64,000 nt of DNA from Verrucomicrobiota bacterium (GCA_017301995.1 JAFLEH010000037.1:1-64000); one strand, 5' to 3'; shown: positions 1 through 9,458, counted from the stretch's first letter. Translations and numbers: made by a program. The notes: generated by a model from the letters alone, not told the origin.

Positions 1-202
1 CTTTGTAGCAAACACACCATGAACCGGATCGTCCGCCGGGTCAGCAACAACACCGCCACCACCACCCCCCGGTTGCAGGGCCTGCGGCCCGCACTCAACC
101 GGGAGAGGACAGATGTCCTAATCGTAATAACCCATAACCGCGGCGCAGCCGCCCCCCGCGCTCGTCAGAGCGTGGAGGCGTTAGGGATGGTCCGCGCCCC
201 AA

Positions 203-281
203 GTGGCCACCTTCTCACGAAGGCGGCTACCAAGGAGAGCGGGAGTCGAATGGATGTGGGCGGGACGCCCACGCTCCTTGA
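203..281. repeat. Two REP-like hairpins in the leading intergenic region
   Basis: The first 297 bases hold no convincing gene. Two palindromic units are visible. Positions 203-230 form a 12-bp stem (one mismatch, one wobble) around a TCAC loop. Positions 252-281 contain GTGGGCGGGACGCCCAC, a 7-bp stem with a GGA loop, followed by GCTCCTTGA. The second unit recurs as a perfect 30-nt inverted copy at 14522-14551 and in altered form at 14771-14794 and 15684-15712, so it is a dispersed repeat family. It lies just downstream of the stop codon of the DUF4340 gene, where it could help end transcription or stabilise the mRNA. That role is inference. Confidence 0.7.
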
Positions 282-297
282 TCGTTAGAAGACGCGG

Positions 298-1788
298 TTA
301 GGGTGCGCCGGGCTTTTCCTGCTTCTCAGGGGCCGGCGTTTCGGTGGCGGGGGCCGTTTCCTCGGGCTTGTCGGCTTTCGGGGTTTCCGTGGCGGGCTTG
401 GGAGGCGCGGGTTTGTCGGCGTCGGGCATGGGGACCGGTTCTTCCTTGGGAGTATCCGGCAGCGGCGGGACGGCGATGGGCGGGGTGACCGCCTCGATGG
501 GGCCGGTGGGGCGCGGGGTGGCGGCTCCCGGCAGTCCCGGAATGGCCGGGGCCCCGGGGGCGGCGGGCGCTCCCGGCGCGGCGGGATCCGCGGGCGGCGG
601 GTCCTTCTTGATCAGCGCGGCGCGGTCCTTCAACAGCGCTTCGAGGCTGTATTTCGCCACTTCGAAAGTGCGGCCGGCGAGCGCCTTTTCCTTGGCGAGC
701 CGTTCGGTCAGAACCTTCTTGCGATCCTCGAACGCGACATCCTTGACCTTGGCGTCCTCGGGTTTCTCGTTCGCCTCCTTGGCGCGCTCCTTCGGGGCGT
801 CTCCGGTGACTTCCACGGTGACCGCGTAACCCTCGGACGGCGGCGGCGGCGGGCTGTTGGGATCGGCGGCGGGCGGCGGGGTGGTCGGCTTGAGCGGGGT
901 GAAAGTGATCTTGTAGGTGATGCCCTCGAAGGTCTCGATGGTGGCGACGCGCTTGCCTTCCGCCTGGATGCGCTCGGCCACCTTGGCGGCCGGGATCACG
1001 TCGTCGATGCGCGAGTAGGAGAACAGGCTCTTGAGTGGGTCGGTGGCGGTGGTGTCCAGCGTTTCACCGGGTGCCGCGCCATCGAGGGTGAACGCGCCTT
1101 CTTCGGTATCGCGTTTGAGGTTCCACGCGATGTCCGCCTTATCGGGAGCGGTCACGCTGACGGATTTGATTTTCTCCACCTGAATGAACTCATCGACGAT
1201 CAGACGCTTCGGGTCGTCGGTCAGATCCGCGAACGACTCGCCTACCCGATAGACGCCCGAGGTATCGGCGTGATTGCGGATGAAGCGTCCGTTAGGTCCG
1301 CTGCCGGCAAAGGGGGAAACGCCGTTGCCTTCCTCGTCCTTGCGCTGGTCGAGGGAAAGTTTGGCGATCTCTTTGCCACCGGCGTCCTTGAACGTCAGAG
1401 TGTAGCCGCGTTTCTCGATGGTGGAGGCGTTTTCATCGAGCCCGAAGCGGGGCAGAAACGAGGTACCCGCCTGGATGCCCTGGGTGACCTTGAGGTCTTC
1501 CAGCGTGCGCAGGATGCCGTTGATGGCGGACGCGTTGGCCGGATAGCCGTCGCGCTCGGCAACCGTCCATTTGCCATCTTTTTTGGCCAGATGGACGGCG
1601 CTGTCACCGGCTCCCTGGATGTCGATGGCGGCCACCTGGTCGGCGGGGAACGACTCCAACAGGGTTTGTCCGGGTGTGCGGGCGGTTTGTTCCGCAACGG
1701 CCTGCTTGCGGCCGAACTTGAGGAAGGCGATGGCGCCGCCCAGGGCGATGGCGACGATCCAAAGGAGGAACACTAGGCGTTTGCTCAT
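298..1788 (-). CDS. DUF4340 domain-containing protein (Gld-type ABC operon)
   Basis: This 496-residue protein has an N-terminal membrane anchor (about residues 7-23) and a long extracytoplasmic region. Phrases such as LLESFPADQVAAIDI and the repeated beta-strand pattern match the DUF4340 family, which nearly always sits beside a GldG-like subunit. The last roughly 100 residues are a low-complexity Pro/Ala/Lys/Glu tail, probably disordered in the periplasm. It is the last gene of a minus-strand operon, 59 bp after the GldG-like gene. The molecular role is not established. By context it is an accessory or sensor subunit of the transporter. The family call is firm; the function is not known. Confidence 0.85.
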   Translation of the reverse strand: MSKRLVFLLWIVAIALGGAIAFLKFGRKQAVAEQTARTPGQTLLESFPADQVAAIDIQGAGDSAVHLAKKDGKWTVAERDGYPANASAINGILRTLEDLKVTQGIQAGTSFLPRFGLDENASTIEKRGYTLTFKDAGGKEIAKLSLDQRKDEEGNGVSPFAGSGPNGRFIRNHADTSGVYRVGESFADLTDDPKRLIVDEFIQVEKIKSVSVTAPDKADIAWNLKRDTEEGAFTLDGAAPGETLDTTATDPLKSLFSYSRIDDVIPAAKVAERIQAEGKRVATIETFEGITYKITFTPLKPTTPPPAADPNSPPPPPSEGYAVTVEVTGDAPKERAKEANEKPEDAKVKDVAFEDRKKVLTERLAKEKALAGRTFEVAKYSLEALLKDRAALIKKDPPPADPAAPGAPAAPGAPAIPGLPGAATPRPTGPIEAVTPPIAVPPLPDTPKEEPVPMPDADKPAPPKPATETPKADKPEETAPATETPAPEKQEKPGAP

Positions 1789-1847
1789 GGTGGGTGGGGC
1801 TGGGGCTGAGGATTTGAAATTTTAGATTTGGAATTAGCGAAAACCGG

Positions 1848-3800
1848 TTAGCGCGCGCGGGTGGATGAACGGCGCACGATATAGAGTCCGAGGCCGACGA
1901 GGATGACGATCAGCGGCATGGCGAGCACGTTCGCGAGGGTGATTCTGCCGGTGAGGCGGTCTTTCTGGCGGCGGAGGTCTTTTTCCATCTCGCGGAGTTC
2001 TTTCCGGGCCTTCACAAGCGTGTCGGTGATCTCTTTCTTTTTCGCGCGCTCCGGTTCGGTTCCATGAACCAACTCGCTCTTCTGGATGCTCGCGTTGATC
2101 TCAGCCAACTCGGTCTGTTTCTTTTCGATCGTTTCGTTGATCTCGGTGATTTTCTCTCCGAAGCTCTTCTCGAACTTGTTTTCCATTTCCCGGATCACGG
2201 TGAACGGCCGGCGCACCGCGGCGCGGGAGCGGGATCCGATGAGGTGCTTCGAACCGACCGCCTGATCGAGCAGGTTGAACAGCAGCGAGGCATTGCCGTT
2301 GGCAGGCGAGGCCATCTGCATGCCGCCGAAGTTCTGCACGCGGTAGGCGAATTGGTCGTAGAAAGCGTCCACGTCCCCGATCAGGAACACATTGCCCGGC
2401 GTGGCGCTGGTCTTGAGCCATACGGGTTTCGGAGCTTCCTTCTTGACCTCCGCGGGCAGTTGGCCGATCTCCGGCTTTTTCTCCTCGTCTTTCTTTTCCT
2501 CTTCCTTCTTCTCGCCGGGCTTTCCGTCGGGGAAAGCGGTCTTGAAGGTGCCGTGTAGGTGGCTGACGAGATCGTAAGCGGTGCCTTTCGACTTGATCGA
2601 CATGCCGAGCGCCGGATCGAGCCGCGAGGCGCGCATCGAATCCACGAAGCCGGCGTCGGTGGACGAACGCACCAGCGTGTTGATGTCCACGCCGCCGGTG
2701 CCGGTCTTGGTGAACGCGCCGGGCAGGAGCATCATGATCGACTCCAGGTCCTTGGTGATGACGTTGTCCTTCTGGGGCATGGCCGCCTGCGGGAGCGTTA
2801 GAATGGAAATGCCGTCGGACTCGCCGTCGCGGGTGCGCATGCGGGTCTTGTAGGCCGGGTCGCCGAGCGACTGGCCGGACTCGAAGGTGACACCCCACGT
2901 ACCGAAGAGGGTGGGCAGCGTGGAAGTGGTGGGCGCTCCGCCGCCCATGCCCATCATCGGGTTGCCTCCGCCGCCGGTCATTTGCGCGGCAACGGAGAAC
3001 GGGTCCACACAGACCACGACGGTGCCGCCGTTGAGCAGGTATTGGTCCACCGCAAACTCGGCCTCCGGCGTGATCCCGGCGGGGTGGAACAGCAACAGGG
3101 CCTTGATTTCGTTAGGATCGATCTTTTCCGGGGTCATGCCGAGGTCCTTGACCTCGTAGGACTGCTTGAGCTGTTGATAGAAAACCCACGGCTGGCTGGG
3201 GCGCTGGCCGGGCATCATCGCGGGCGCGCCCTTGAGATCCAGGGCGGACATCAGTCCGATCACCGGCTTGGTGGGGGTGGTGACTTCGGAAACCGCCTTG
3301 GAAAGATGGTATTCCAGCATGGTTTCATCCTCCGGATCGAGGAACGGCAGCACGCTGGTGCGGTCCAGGCAGGAAACGGCCAGCCCGAAGTAGAGGTTCT
3401 GGTCGTTGATCCGCTGGCCGTTCACGCCGTCGAGATTGGCGGAGTCCTCGGCGTCGGTATCCGGTTCGGGATCGAGATTATCGATGCTCAGTTTCCCGTT
3501 GGAAAGCGCGGCGTATTCCTTGAGAAGATCGTCCACGCGGCGCATGTGGAGCTTGATCTGCTCCGGCATGTAGTCCGAGTTGCGCGAGGCGTAATAGCGG
3601 ATCACCACGCGGGTATCGAGTTCCTTGAGGAGCGCGCGGGTGCCGTCGGATAGCGTGTGGTTCTTGTTCTCGGTGAAATCGTGGCCGCGGTTGCCCACCG
3701 GGGTCAGCGAGATCAGCCAGTTGGCCAACACGACGATGGCGACCAGGGCGGCAACGCCGAATGCCGCGCGAAGGACGGGATAGGTTGGTTTGTGTGCCAT
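1848..3800 (-). CDS. GldG-like ABC transporter auxiliary protein
   Basis: The protein has 650 residues. It has an N-terminal transmembrane helix (about 12-32), then the NHTLSDGTRALLKELD segment and the YYASRN and SEVTTPTKPVIGLMS stretches typical of GldG-type proteins (ABC_transp_aux). A Met/Gly-rich insert, a Lys/Glu-rich linker, a coiled coil (about 535-615) and a C-terminal transmembrane helix (about 622-642) follow. In gliding Bacteroidetes GldG works with GldA and GldF. In Verrucomicrobiota the same set occurs without known gliding, so the substrate is open. The gene lies 39 bp downstream of the permease gene and 59 bp upstream of the DUF4340 gene, on the same strand. Confidence 0.87.
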   Translation of the reverse strand: MAHKPTYPVLRAAFGVAALVAIVVLANWLISLTPVGNRGHDFTENKNHTLSDGTRALLKELDTRVVIRYYASRNSDYMPEQIKLHMRRVDDLLKEYAALSNGKLSIDNLDPEPDTDAEDSANLDGVNGQRINDQNLYFGLAVSCLDRTSVLPFLDPEDETMLEYHLSKAVSEVTTPTKPVIGLMSALDLKGAPAMMPGQRPSQPWVFYQQLKQSYEVKDLGMTPEKIDPNEIKALLLFHPAGITPEAEFAVDQYLLNGGTVVVCVDPFSVAAQMTGGGGNPMMGMGGGAPTTSTLPTLFGTWGVTFESGQSLGDPAYKTRMRTRDGESDGISILTLPQAAMPQKDNVITKDLESIMMLLPGAFTKTGTGGVDINTLVRSSTDAGFVDSMRASRLDPALGMSIKSKGTAYDLVSHLHGTFKTAFPDGKPGEKKEEEKKDEEKKPEIGQLPAEVKKEAPKPVWLKTSATPGNVFLIGDVDAFYDQFAYRVQNFGGMQMASPANGNASLLFNLLDQAVGSKHLIGSRSRAAVRRPFTVIREMENKFEKSFGEKITEINETIEKKQTELAEINASIQKSELVHGTEPERAKKKEITDTLVKARKELREMEKDLRRQKDRLTGRITLANVLAMPLIVILVGLGLYIVRRSSTRAR

Positions 3801-3839
3801 GGGAGGATAAAGTGCGTTAGGGTTGGCGGTTTGAAAAGG

Positions 3840-4571
3840 TTAGGAACGTTTGGCGGAAAGGATGGCGCTGGTGCCCAGCAGGGAAACGATGATGATCGAA
3901 CCGAACCACACCAGATCCTGGAAGCGGAACAGCCCGCGGGTGAGGGTGCTGAAATGATCCCAGACGAAGGCCGCGGTCGCACCCTCGGCCACCGTGGTGG
4001 ACACGGAACGCGAAAGCACCGAAGTAACCGGGTCAAAGCCCCCCACAACCATCAGGAAACACACCGCCACCGCGACGATCAGGCACACGACCTGGTCGCG
4101 GGTGCAGGCGGAGACCAGCATGGTGATGGCGAGAAACGTGGTGCAGACAAGAAAGCTCCCCAGATAGCCGGATAGAATCGTACCGTTATCCGGATCGCCA
4201 AGGTAATTCACCGTGATGACGATCGGGAAGGTCAGCAGCAGCGCCACCAGCCAAACGGTGGCCGCGGCGAGGAACTTGCCGATGATCGCGCTCCAGGTGG
4301 AGAGCGGGAAGGTTCCCAACAGCTCGATCGTTCCGTTGCGTTGCTCGTCCGACCACAGCCGCATGCCGACAGCCGGAGCGAGGAACATGAAAATCCACGG
4401 ATGCCAGGCGAAGAACTGGCTGGATAGGGACGCGTCACCCGCCGGGATGAAACCGCCGAAGGTGAACGTGAGCCCCATCACCACGAGCAGGAAGATGACG
4501 ATGATCGCGTAAGCCGTGGGCTGGGCGAAGTAACTGGTGAGTTCGCGTTTGTAGATGGTTAGTGCGGACAT
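3840..4571 (-). CDS. ABC transporter permease, GldF/ABC-2 type
   Basis: This is a 243-residue integral membrane protein with about six hydrophobic segments. The N-terminal region (IYKRELTSYFAQPTAYAII) and the WSDEQRNGTIELLGTFPL motif between the second and third helices are characteristic of ABC-2/GldF-type permeases that pair with a separate ATPase. The length is normal for the family. The gene lies between the ATPase gene (52 bp upstream) and the GldG-like gene, so the three probably form one inner-membrane complex. Nothing in the sequence indicates the substrate. Confidence 0.88.
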   Translation of the reverse strand: MSALTIYKRELTSYFAQPTAYAIIVIFLLVVMGLTFTFGGFIPAGDASLSSQFFAWHPWIFMFLAPAVGMRLWSDEQRNGTIELLGTFPLSTWSAIIGKFLAAATVWLVALLLTFPIVITVNYLGDPDNGTILSGYLGSFLVCTTFLAITMLVSACTRDQVVCLIVAVAVCFLMVVGGFDPVTSVLSRSVSTTVAEGATAAFVWDHFSTLTRGLFRFQDLVWFGSIIIVSLLGTSAILSAKRS

Positions 4572-4623
4572 TTTTGGGGTAAATGCTAAAAGGCTGAAAA
4601 CTGGAATGCTGAAATCGGGTGGA

Positions 4624-5385
4624 TCAGGCTTTTTCCGGGGCGGGTTTGGCGATTTCCTTTTTCACCCCGGTGTCGCGGGTGGTCAGGTTGCGGAACAGGT
4701 CGGTTAGCGAGCCCGTGCCCGAGCGGGCGATGAGTTCGTCCGGCGTACCGTCGGCCACGATGGCGCCGCGGTCCACGATCACCGCGCGGGTGCAGGCGGC
4801 CTCCACCTCCTCGAGGATGTGGGTCGAAAACAGGATCGCCTTGGATTTCCCGAGCCGCTTGATGAGCTGGCGCACCTCGAATTTCTGGTTCGGGTCGAGA
4901 CCGTCGGTCGGCTCGTCGAGAATCAACACCTCGGGGTCGTGCAGCAACGCCTGGGCCAGACAGGTGCGGTGCCGGTAGCCCTTGGAAAGCGTGTCGATCG
5001 ACTGATGGGCCACCGATTCCAGGAAGCAGGTGTCGATGGCGCGTTCCACCGCGTTTTTCTTGAACGCTCCGGAGAGCCCGCGGACGGACGCGCAGAAATT
5101 GAGGAAACCGATCACCGTCATGTCGCGGTAGAGCGGCGCGGACTCCGGCAGGTAGCCGATCTTTTTCTTGGCCTCGGTGGGCCGGTCCACGATGGAGATG
5201 CCGCAGACCTTGGCGTCGCCGGATGTCGGCGGGAAAAACCCGGTGATCATCCGCATGGTGGTGGATTTGCCGGCGCCATTGGGCCCGAGGAACCCGAGCA
5301 CCTCGCCCTTCTTTACGGAGAACGAGAGCTTGTCCACGGCGGTCTTGGAGCCGAATTGTTTGGTTAGACTGTCAACTTCGATCAT
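4624..5385 (-). CDS. ABC transporter ATP-binding protein, GldA-like
   Basis: The ATPase has 253 residues, reading from MIEVDSLTKQFG. The open frame extends much further upstream, but residues before this Met show no homology and run antisense to the exbD-like gene. Walker A is GPNGAGKST (34-42), the signature is the variant LSKGY (133-137) and Walker B is LILDEP (154-159), followed by a D-loop and the switch His in STHILEE. The glycine-poor signature LSKGY is common in GldA/NatA-type ATPases. It is the first gene of the four-gene operon and should energise the neighbouring permease. Confidence 0.92.
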   Translation of the reverse strand: MIEVDSLTKQFGSKTAVDKLSFSVKKGEVLGFLGPNGAGKSTTMRMITGFFPPTSGDAKVCGISIVDRPTEAKKKIGYLPESAPLYRDMTVIGFLNFCASVRGLSGAFKKNAVERAIDTCFLESVAHQSIDTLSKGYRHRTCLAQALLHDPEVLILDEPTDGLDPNQKFEVRQLIKRLGKSKAILFSTHILEEVEAACTRAVIVDRGAIVADGTPDELIARSGTGSLTDLFRNLTTRDTGVKKEIAKPAPEKA

Positions 5386-5589
5386 AGGGTGGATGGATTG
5401 GCTTGAAAAGGTCGGAAAACCTCGCGGGCAGCGTCGCCGCGCGGATTTTCTGTCTAAAAACATGCCCGGAGACAACGAGCAAGCCCAATCCGCACCGATT
5501 TTCGCCCTAAGATTCCCCTCCCCCACCCGGTTTTTCCTAAGGCGGGCGGAACATTTTCCCTCCGCCGGAACCCCGAACCACCCCGCCCC

Positions 5590-6042
5590 ATGGCCCGCCA
5601 CAAACACCACCAAGCCGTCGAAAACGAACAGGCCACGCTCGACATCTCCTCGCTGATCGACGTCACCTTCCTGCTGCTGATCTATTTTCTGGTCACCTCG
5701 GCGATCCAGGTCCGGGAGACGGATCTGGGCCTGCGGCTCGCCGGTGTCCCATCCGGAGAAACCCCGCACATCGATCCCGTTTTCATCCGGGTGGACGGCT
5801 CCGGGCTCGTCTCCGCCGGCAACGCCGTCCACCCCGAGCCGCTCGACTCCGACCCCGCCGTCCGGGAACTTCCGCTCCTCAGCCAGTGGCTGGACCTCTA
5901 CGCCGCCGCCGCCCGCAGCGCCGGCAACCAACCGCTGGTCCAGGTGTACGCCGACGACACCGCCCACCAACAACGGGTCGTGGACGTGCTCAACACCCTC
6001 GCCCGGCTCGACATCCGGTCGGTGACGTTCACGGACCTGTGA
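5590..6042 (+). CDS. ExbD/TolR-family biopolymer transport protein
   Basis: This is a 150-residue protein with the ExbD architecture: a short cytoplasmic start, one transmembrane helix (about 22-42) containing LIDVTFLLLIYFLVTSA with the membrane-embedded Asp that couples to the proton gradient, and a periplasmic alpha/beta domain ending in VLNTLARLDIRSVTF. ExbD proteins act with an ExbB/MotA-type channel to energise outer-membrane transporters. No ExbB partner lies in this window; the gene stands alone, divergent from the ABC operon and convergent with nadB, 4 bp away. A distant exbB is therefore needed, or the gene is an orphan copy. Confidence 0.88.
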   Translation: MARHKHHQAVENEQATLDISSLIDVTFLLLIYFLVTSAIQVRETDLGLRLAGVPSGETPHIDPVFIRVDGSGLVSAGNAVHPEPLDSDPAVRELPLLSQWLDLYAAAARSAGNQPLVQVYADDTAHQQRVVDVLNTLARLDIRSVTFTDL

Positions 6043-6046
6043 CGGA

Positions 6047-7660
6047 TCAGAACTTCCTAACCACCGTATCCACCAGAAACCGGTCGGACGCGGAGGGGTG
6101 GTCGAGGGTGAAGTGCAGGCCGCGGGATTCCTTGCGGCGCACCGCGCACTCGACGACGAGGCTGGCGGTGTCCACCAGGTTGCGCAGTTCGAGGATGTCG
6201 GTGTTGACCCGGTGACCCCAGTAGAACTCGCGCACTTCCTTTTCCAGATTCCGCAGGCGCGCGGCGGCGCGGCGCAGGCGGTTGTCGGTGCGGACGATGG
6301 AAACATAGTCCCACATCAGGCGGCGGATCTCGTCCCAGTTGTGATAGATGACGACCAATTCGTCGGGGACCGCGGCGTTTCCGGCTTCCCACGGCGGCAC
6401 CGGCGGCGGTTCGGGCGGACGTTTTCCGGGAGGAAACCGGCGCATCATGTCCTCCACCGCCAGGCGGGCCATGACGTTGCCTTCCAACAAGGAATTCGAG
6501 GCCAGCCGGTTGGCGCCGTGGAGACCGGTGCAGGCGACCTCGCCGATCGCGTAGAGTCCGGAAATCGCGGTGCGGCCGTTGACCCGCGCCACCACCCCGC
6601 CGCATTGGTAATGCGCCGCGGGAACCACCGGGATCGGCTGTTTCTCACAATCCAGCCCGAAATCCAGCAGATTTTGATAGATATACGGGAACCGCTCTTT
6701 CATGAACCCCTTGGGCCGATGGGTGACGTCCAGAAAGACGCACGGCGCGCCGGTCTTCTTCAGCTCGCGGTCGATCGCCCGGGCGACGATGTCGCGCGGT
6801 GCCAGCGAACCGCGCGGATCGCTTTTCAGGGTGAAATCCTCGCCCCTGGCGTTGATCAGCACGCCGCCTTCGCCGCGCACCGCCTCGCTAACAAGGAACG
6901 ACCGCGCCTCCGGACCGGTGGCCCCCGGGTTGTAAAAACAGGTGGGATGAAACTGGATGAACTCCATGTTGGCGATGGCAGCCCCCGCCCGCCACGCCAT
7001 GGCCACGCCATCGCCGGTGGCCGAGTCCGGATTGGTGGTGTAGAGATAGACCTTTCCGCATCCGCCGGTGGCCAGCACCACCCGGTCGCTGCGGAGCACC
7101 CGCACCTCGTTCGCCGTGGCGTCCAGCACATAGGCCCCCAACACCCTATCATCCGCCACCGCGCCCAACCGGGACGTGGTGATCAGATCGATCGCGAAAT
7201 GGTTCTCCAACAGCGTGATGTTCGGGTGTTGTTTGGCCGTCTCGATCAGGCCGCGCGCCACCTCCAGTCCGGTGGTGTCGCGGGTGTGGAGCACCCGCCG
7301 GTGGCTGTGCCCGCCCTCTTTTCCCAACTGGAAATGCCCGTCCACGCGGTCGAACCCCACCCCGTAGGACGTTAGATCGTCGATGGTCGCGCTGCCTTGG
7401 GCGACGATCTCGCGCACGACCTGCTCCTGGCACAGCCCCGCGCCGGCGTCGAGCGTGTCGGCCACGTGGGATTCCACCGAGTCGCCGGCGTCGCGTTCCG
7501 GTTCCGGCAGGACGATGGCGATGCCTCCCTGCGCCCAAGCGGTGTTGGATTGATAGAGCGTGCCCTTCGACAACACCGTGACCGTGCCATGCCGCGCGGC
7601 GCGCAGGGCGAACGACAGACCGGCCACCCCGGCGCCTATGACGAGAAAATCCGTGCTCAT
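6047..7660 (-). CDS. nadB: L-aspartate oxidase
   Basis: This flavoenzyme of 537 residues oxidises L-aspartate to iminoaspartate, the first step of de novo NAD synthesis (with NadA). The start MSTDFLVIGAGVAGLSFALR gives the FAD-binding GxGxxG right at the N-terminus; the longer upstream frame overlaps the bioD leader and looks non-coding. Other family features are SNTAWAQGGIA, the EGGHSHRRVLH active-site block, ATGGCGKVY, GEVACTGLHGANRLASNSLLEG and a C-terminal helical domain. E. coli NadB is 540 residues, so the length is normal. It diverges from bioD, with 97 bp between the starts. No nadA or nadC lies nearby. Confidence 0.96.
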   Translation of the reverse strand: MSTDFLVIGAGVAGLSFALRAARHGTVTVLSKGTLYQSNTAWAQGGIAIVLPEPERDAGDSVESHVADTLDAGAGLCQEQVVREIVAQGSATIDDLTSYGVGFDRVDGHFQLGKEGGHSHRRVLHTRDTTGLEVARGLIETAKQHPNITLLENHFAIDLITTSRLGAVADDRVLGAYVLDATANEVRVLRSDRVVLATGGCGKVYLYTTNPDSATGDGVAMAWRAGAAIANMEFIQFHPTCFYNPGATGPEARSFLVSEAVRGEGGVLINARGEDFTLKSDPRGSLAPRDIVARAIDRELKKTGAPCVFLDVTHRPKGFMKERFPYIYQNLLDFGLDCEKQPIPVVPAAHYQCGGVVARVNGRTAISGLYAIGEVACTGLHGANRLASNSLLEGNVMARLAVEDMMRRFPPGKRPPEPPPVPPWEAGNAAVPDELVVIYHNWDEIRRLMWDYVSIVRTDNRLRRAAARLRNLEKEVREFYWGHRVNTDILELRNLVDTASLVVECAVRRKESRGLHFTLDHPSASDRFLVDTVVRKF

Positions 7661-7757
7661 CTGGCCGGAGTCTGGACCGCGCGGAGGGTTTGGAAAGCAA
7701 AAACCTTCCGGGAAACACCGCTTGACCCCAGCCCCGAACTGCGGCACACACCTGCCC

Positions 7758-8390
7758 GTGAGCGTTTTCATCACCGGCACCGACACGGGCGTGGGCAAGA
7801 CCTACGTGACCCGACTCATCGTTGAAACCCTGCGCGCCGAAGGCGTGGACGCGGTGGGATACAAACCGGTCGCCAGCGGCGACCGTGCCGATGCCACGAT
7901 TCTCGCCGCCGCCTCGGGAAACCTGCCGCGGGATCTCATCAATCCGGTGTTTCTGAAACCCGCCCTCGCCCCGATGGTGGCGGGCATGTTGGAAAACCGG
8001 ACGATCACCCGCGAGGAATTGGCGGCCGGCTATCAAGCGCTCGCCGCGGCCCACCCCACGGTGGTGGTGGAGGGCGCCGGTGGCTGGGAGGTCCCGCTGG
8101 CGGAAGGTTTCCATGTTTCCGACCTCGCCGTGGCCCTGGGCCTGCCGGTGATCGTGGTGGCCGCAAACCGGCTCGGTTGCATCAATCACACCCTCCTAAC
8201 CGTCCGCGCGATCCAAGCCCGCGGCCTGCGCTGCGCGGGCATCGTGCTCAACCAGTTGGAAGACGAAATGGACACCGCGATGGTCACCAACAAGGGTGTC
8301 ATCGAAGCCCTCGCCGGCGTGCCCCTCCTCGCCCACCTGATCTACGGCCAGGACTTCCTCGATCCGGAGCCGTTTCTGGCGCTCGCGTGA
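7758..8390 (+). CDS. bioD: Dethiobiotin synthetase
   Basis: This 210-residue protein catalyses ATP-dependent ureido ring closure from 7,8-diaminopelargonate and CO2, the step before biotin synthase. The chosen start is a GTG at 7758, which puts the P-loop TGTDTGVGKT within the first 15 residues as in BioD; the upstream in-frame ATG would add 66 residues lying antisense to nadB. Further family signatures are YKPVASG, VVEGAGGWEVPL and the nucleotide-specificity region near VIVVAANRLGCINHTLLT. No other biotin genes flank it, so biotin synthesis is dispersed in this genome. Confidence 0.93.
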   Translation: MSVFITGTDTGVGKTYVTRLIVETLRAEGVDAVGYKPVASGDRADATILAAASGNLPRDLINPVFLKPALAPMVAGMLENRTITREELAAGYQALAAAHPTVVVEGAGGWEVPLAEGFHVSDLAVALGLPVIVVAANRLGCINHTLLTVRAIQARGLRCAGIVLNQLEDEMDTAMVTNKGVIEALAGVPLLAHLIYGQDFLDPEPFLALA

Positions 8391-8441
8391 CGGATGGAAT
8401 CCCCCAACCGCGAGACGCGGCCACCGATTGGCCGAGCCCTA

Positions 8442-9194
8442 TCAAAGACGCAGCTCCTGATAGTTTCTCGGATCGCCGGATACCGCGTTGATGCAAGTCC
8501 GGATCCCGTGACGGCATAGCGCGTCAAGCCCGCATGAGGCGCCACTATAGCTTCTGGCGTCTCCCCCGGCTTGGAAACCGGTGGTGAAGAAGCTGCTCAC
8601 CGGATCACCATCCACACGGATGTTCAGGACGCGGGGATTGTTCACACAGCGGCTGACAGCGGACATGGTCCGGTCGAGTGCGCTTTGATGGGACGACATC
8701 CGCACGCAAAGATCGCGCACCCCGGGAGCATTGAAACTCACGCAAGGCCGGTTGAAGTAGGTGGTGGAGAGAATCGCGAGGGCACCGCCAAGCGAGTGCC
8801 CGGTGAGATAGGTATTGCCGGTCCCTACCCACGTCCCGACGGTTCGGGCCGCCGCAATCGCCTGCGGAGGGATAAGTCCGGCGGTTATGGACACATCATC
8901 GACCAAGGTGTCCATCAGATCGTCCGTTCCGCGAAAGGCGATCACGCGCTGGTCACCCTTCACATATAAGGAAGCGTGATAACCGGCCCGGTTCGAGTGG
9001 ACTCCCGCACGCCGCCAGACGGAATCCCGATCCACAGGAGGCGGGCTACAAATTCCGGACGGGCGGAAAATCGGCGGAGGGGCCGAAGATGATCCGGCGG
9101 CGGCGCCAGCCCCAGGAAGGACGGGCACGAGAACTTCGGTGATATCCTCGTAGGAGGCGGCGCAAAGATGGGCCAGTTCGACAACGTTTGGCAT
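8442..9194 (-). CDS. Lipase class 3 family protein (alpha/beta hydrolase)
   Basis: The protein has 250 residues. The nucleophile elbow GHSLGG (132-137, Ser134) and the preceding VIAFRGTDDLMDTLVDD block are diagnostic of fungal-type lipase_3/Mbeg1-like hydrolases. Candidate acid and His residues lie later (around DGDPVS and the LCRHGIRT region). No signal peptide is seen, so the enzyme is predicted to be cytoplasmic unless exported by another route. The Ala/Pro-rich loop at about 28-55 is unusual. The substrate cannot be told from sequence. The gene converges with bioD and stands alone. Confidence 0.8.
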   Translation of the reverse strand: MPNVVELAHLCAASYEDITEVLVPVLPGAGAAAGSSSAPPPIFRPSGICSPPPVDRDSVWRRAGVHSNRAGYHASLYVKGDQRVIAFRGTDDLMDTLVDDVSITAGLIPPQAIAAARTVGTWVGTGNTYLTGHSLGGALAILSTTYFNRPCVSFNAPGVRDLCVRMSSHQSALDRTMSAVSRCVNNPRVLNIRVDGDPVSSFFTTGFQAGGDARSYSGASCGLDALCRHGIRTCINAVSGDPRNYQELRL

Positions 9195-9310
9195 GGTGGG
9201 TGTTTTTGCTATTGAACGACCACAGTTCCGCCAAATCCGGACAACGTCAAGTTAAGTTGTTCACTCCCAAAAGGTGGAAAGGCCGGAATACCCCGAGAAA
9301 ATCCGAGCAA

Positions 9311-9410
9311 CGCCCCGTGAAGCGCGCCTTAAACACGGTGAGCGCGCGTTTCCGGGGCGCATCCTCCCGTATCTGACACCGAAACTCCCGGTTCCTGCTT
9401 GGCAGGAACC
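9311..9410 (+). promoter_or_regulatory. Structured leader upstream of the TerC-family gene
   Basis: Two nested or adjacent stem structures precede the TerC-family gene. CGCCCCG (9311-9317) can pair with CGGGGCG (9353-9359) around an inner GCGCGC pair (9322-9327 with 9342-9347). A perfect 9-bp hairpin with a TTG loop follows at 9390-9410. TerC-family genes are often under the manganese yybP-ykoY riboswitch, but I could not recognise its conserved core here. It could be a leader structure or terminators of unrelated transcripts. Confidence 0.35.
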
Positions 9411-9458
9411 AAACCGCCCGCCATGATCCGCGCCCGCCCGATTGGCGCCTTATTTTCC

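Noticed and set aside
19-288. 89-residue frame at the left end
   Set aside because: Composition is low-complexity and it runs through two hairpin repeats; no family resemblance or signal.
9311-9458. Mn riboswitch (yybP-ykoY) before the TerC gene
   Set aside because: The conserved core could not be matched by eye; kept only as a structured leader.
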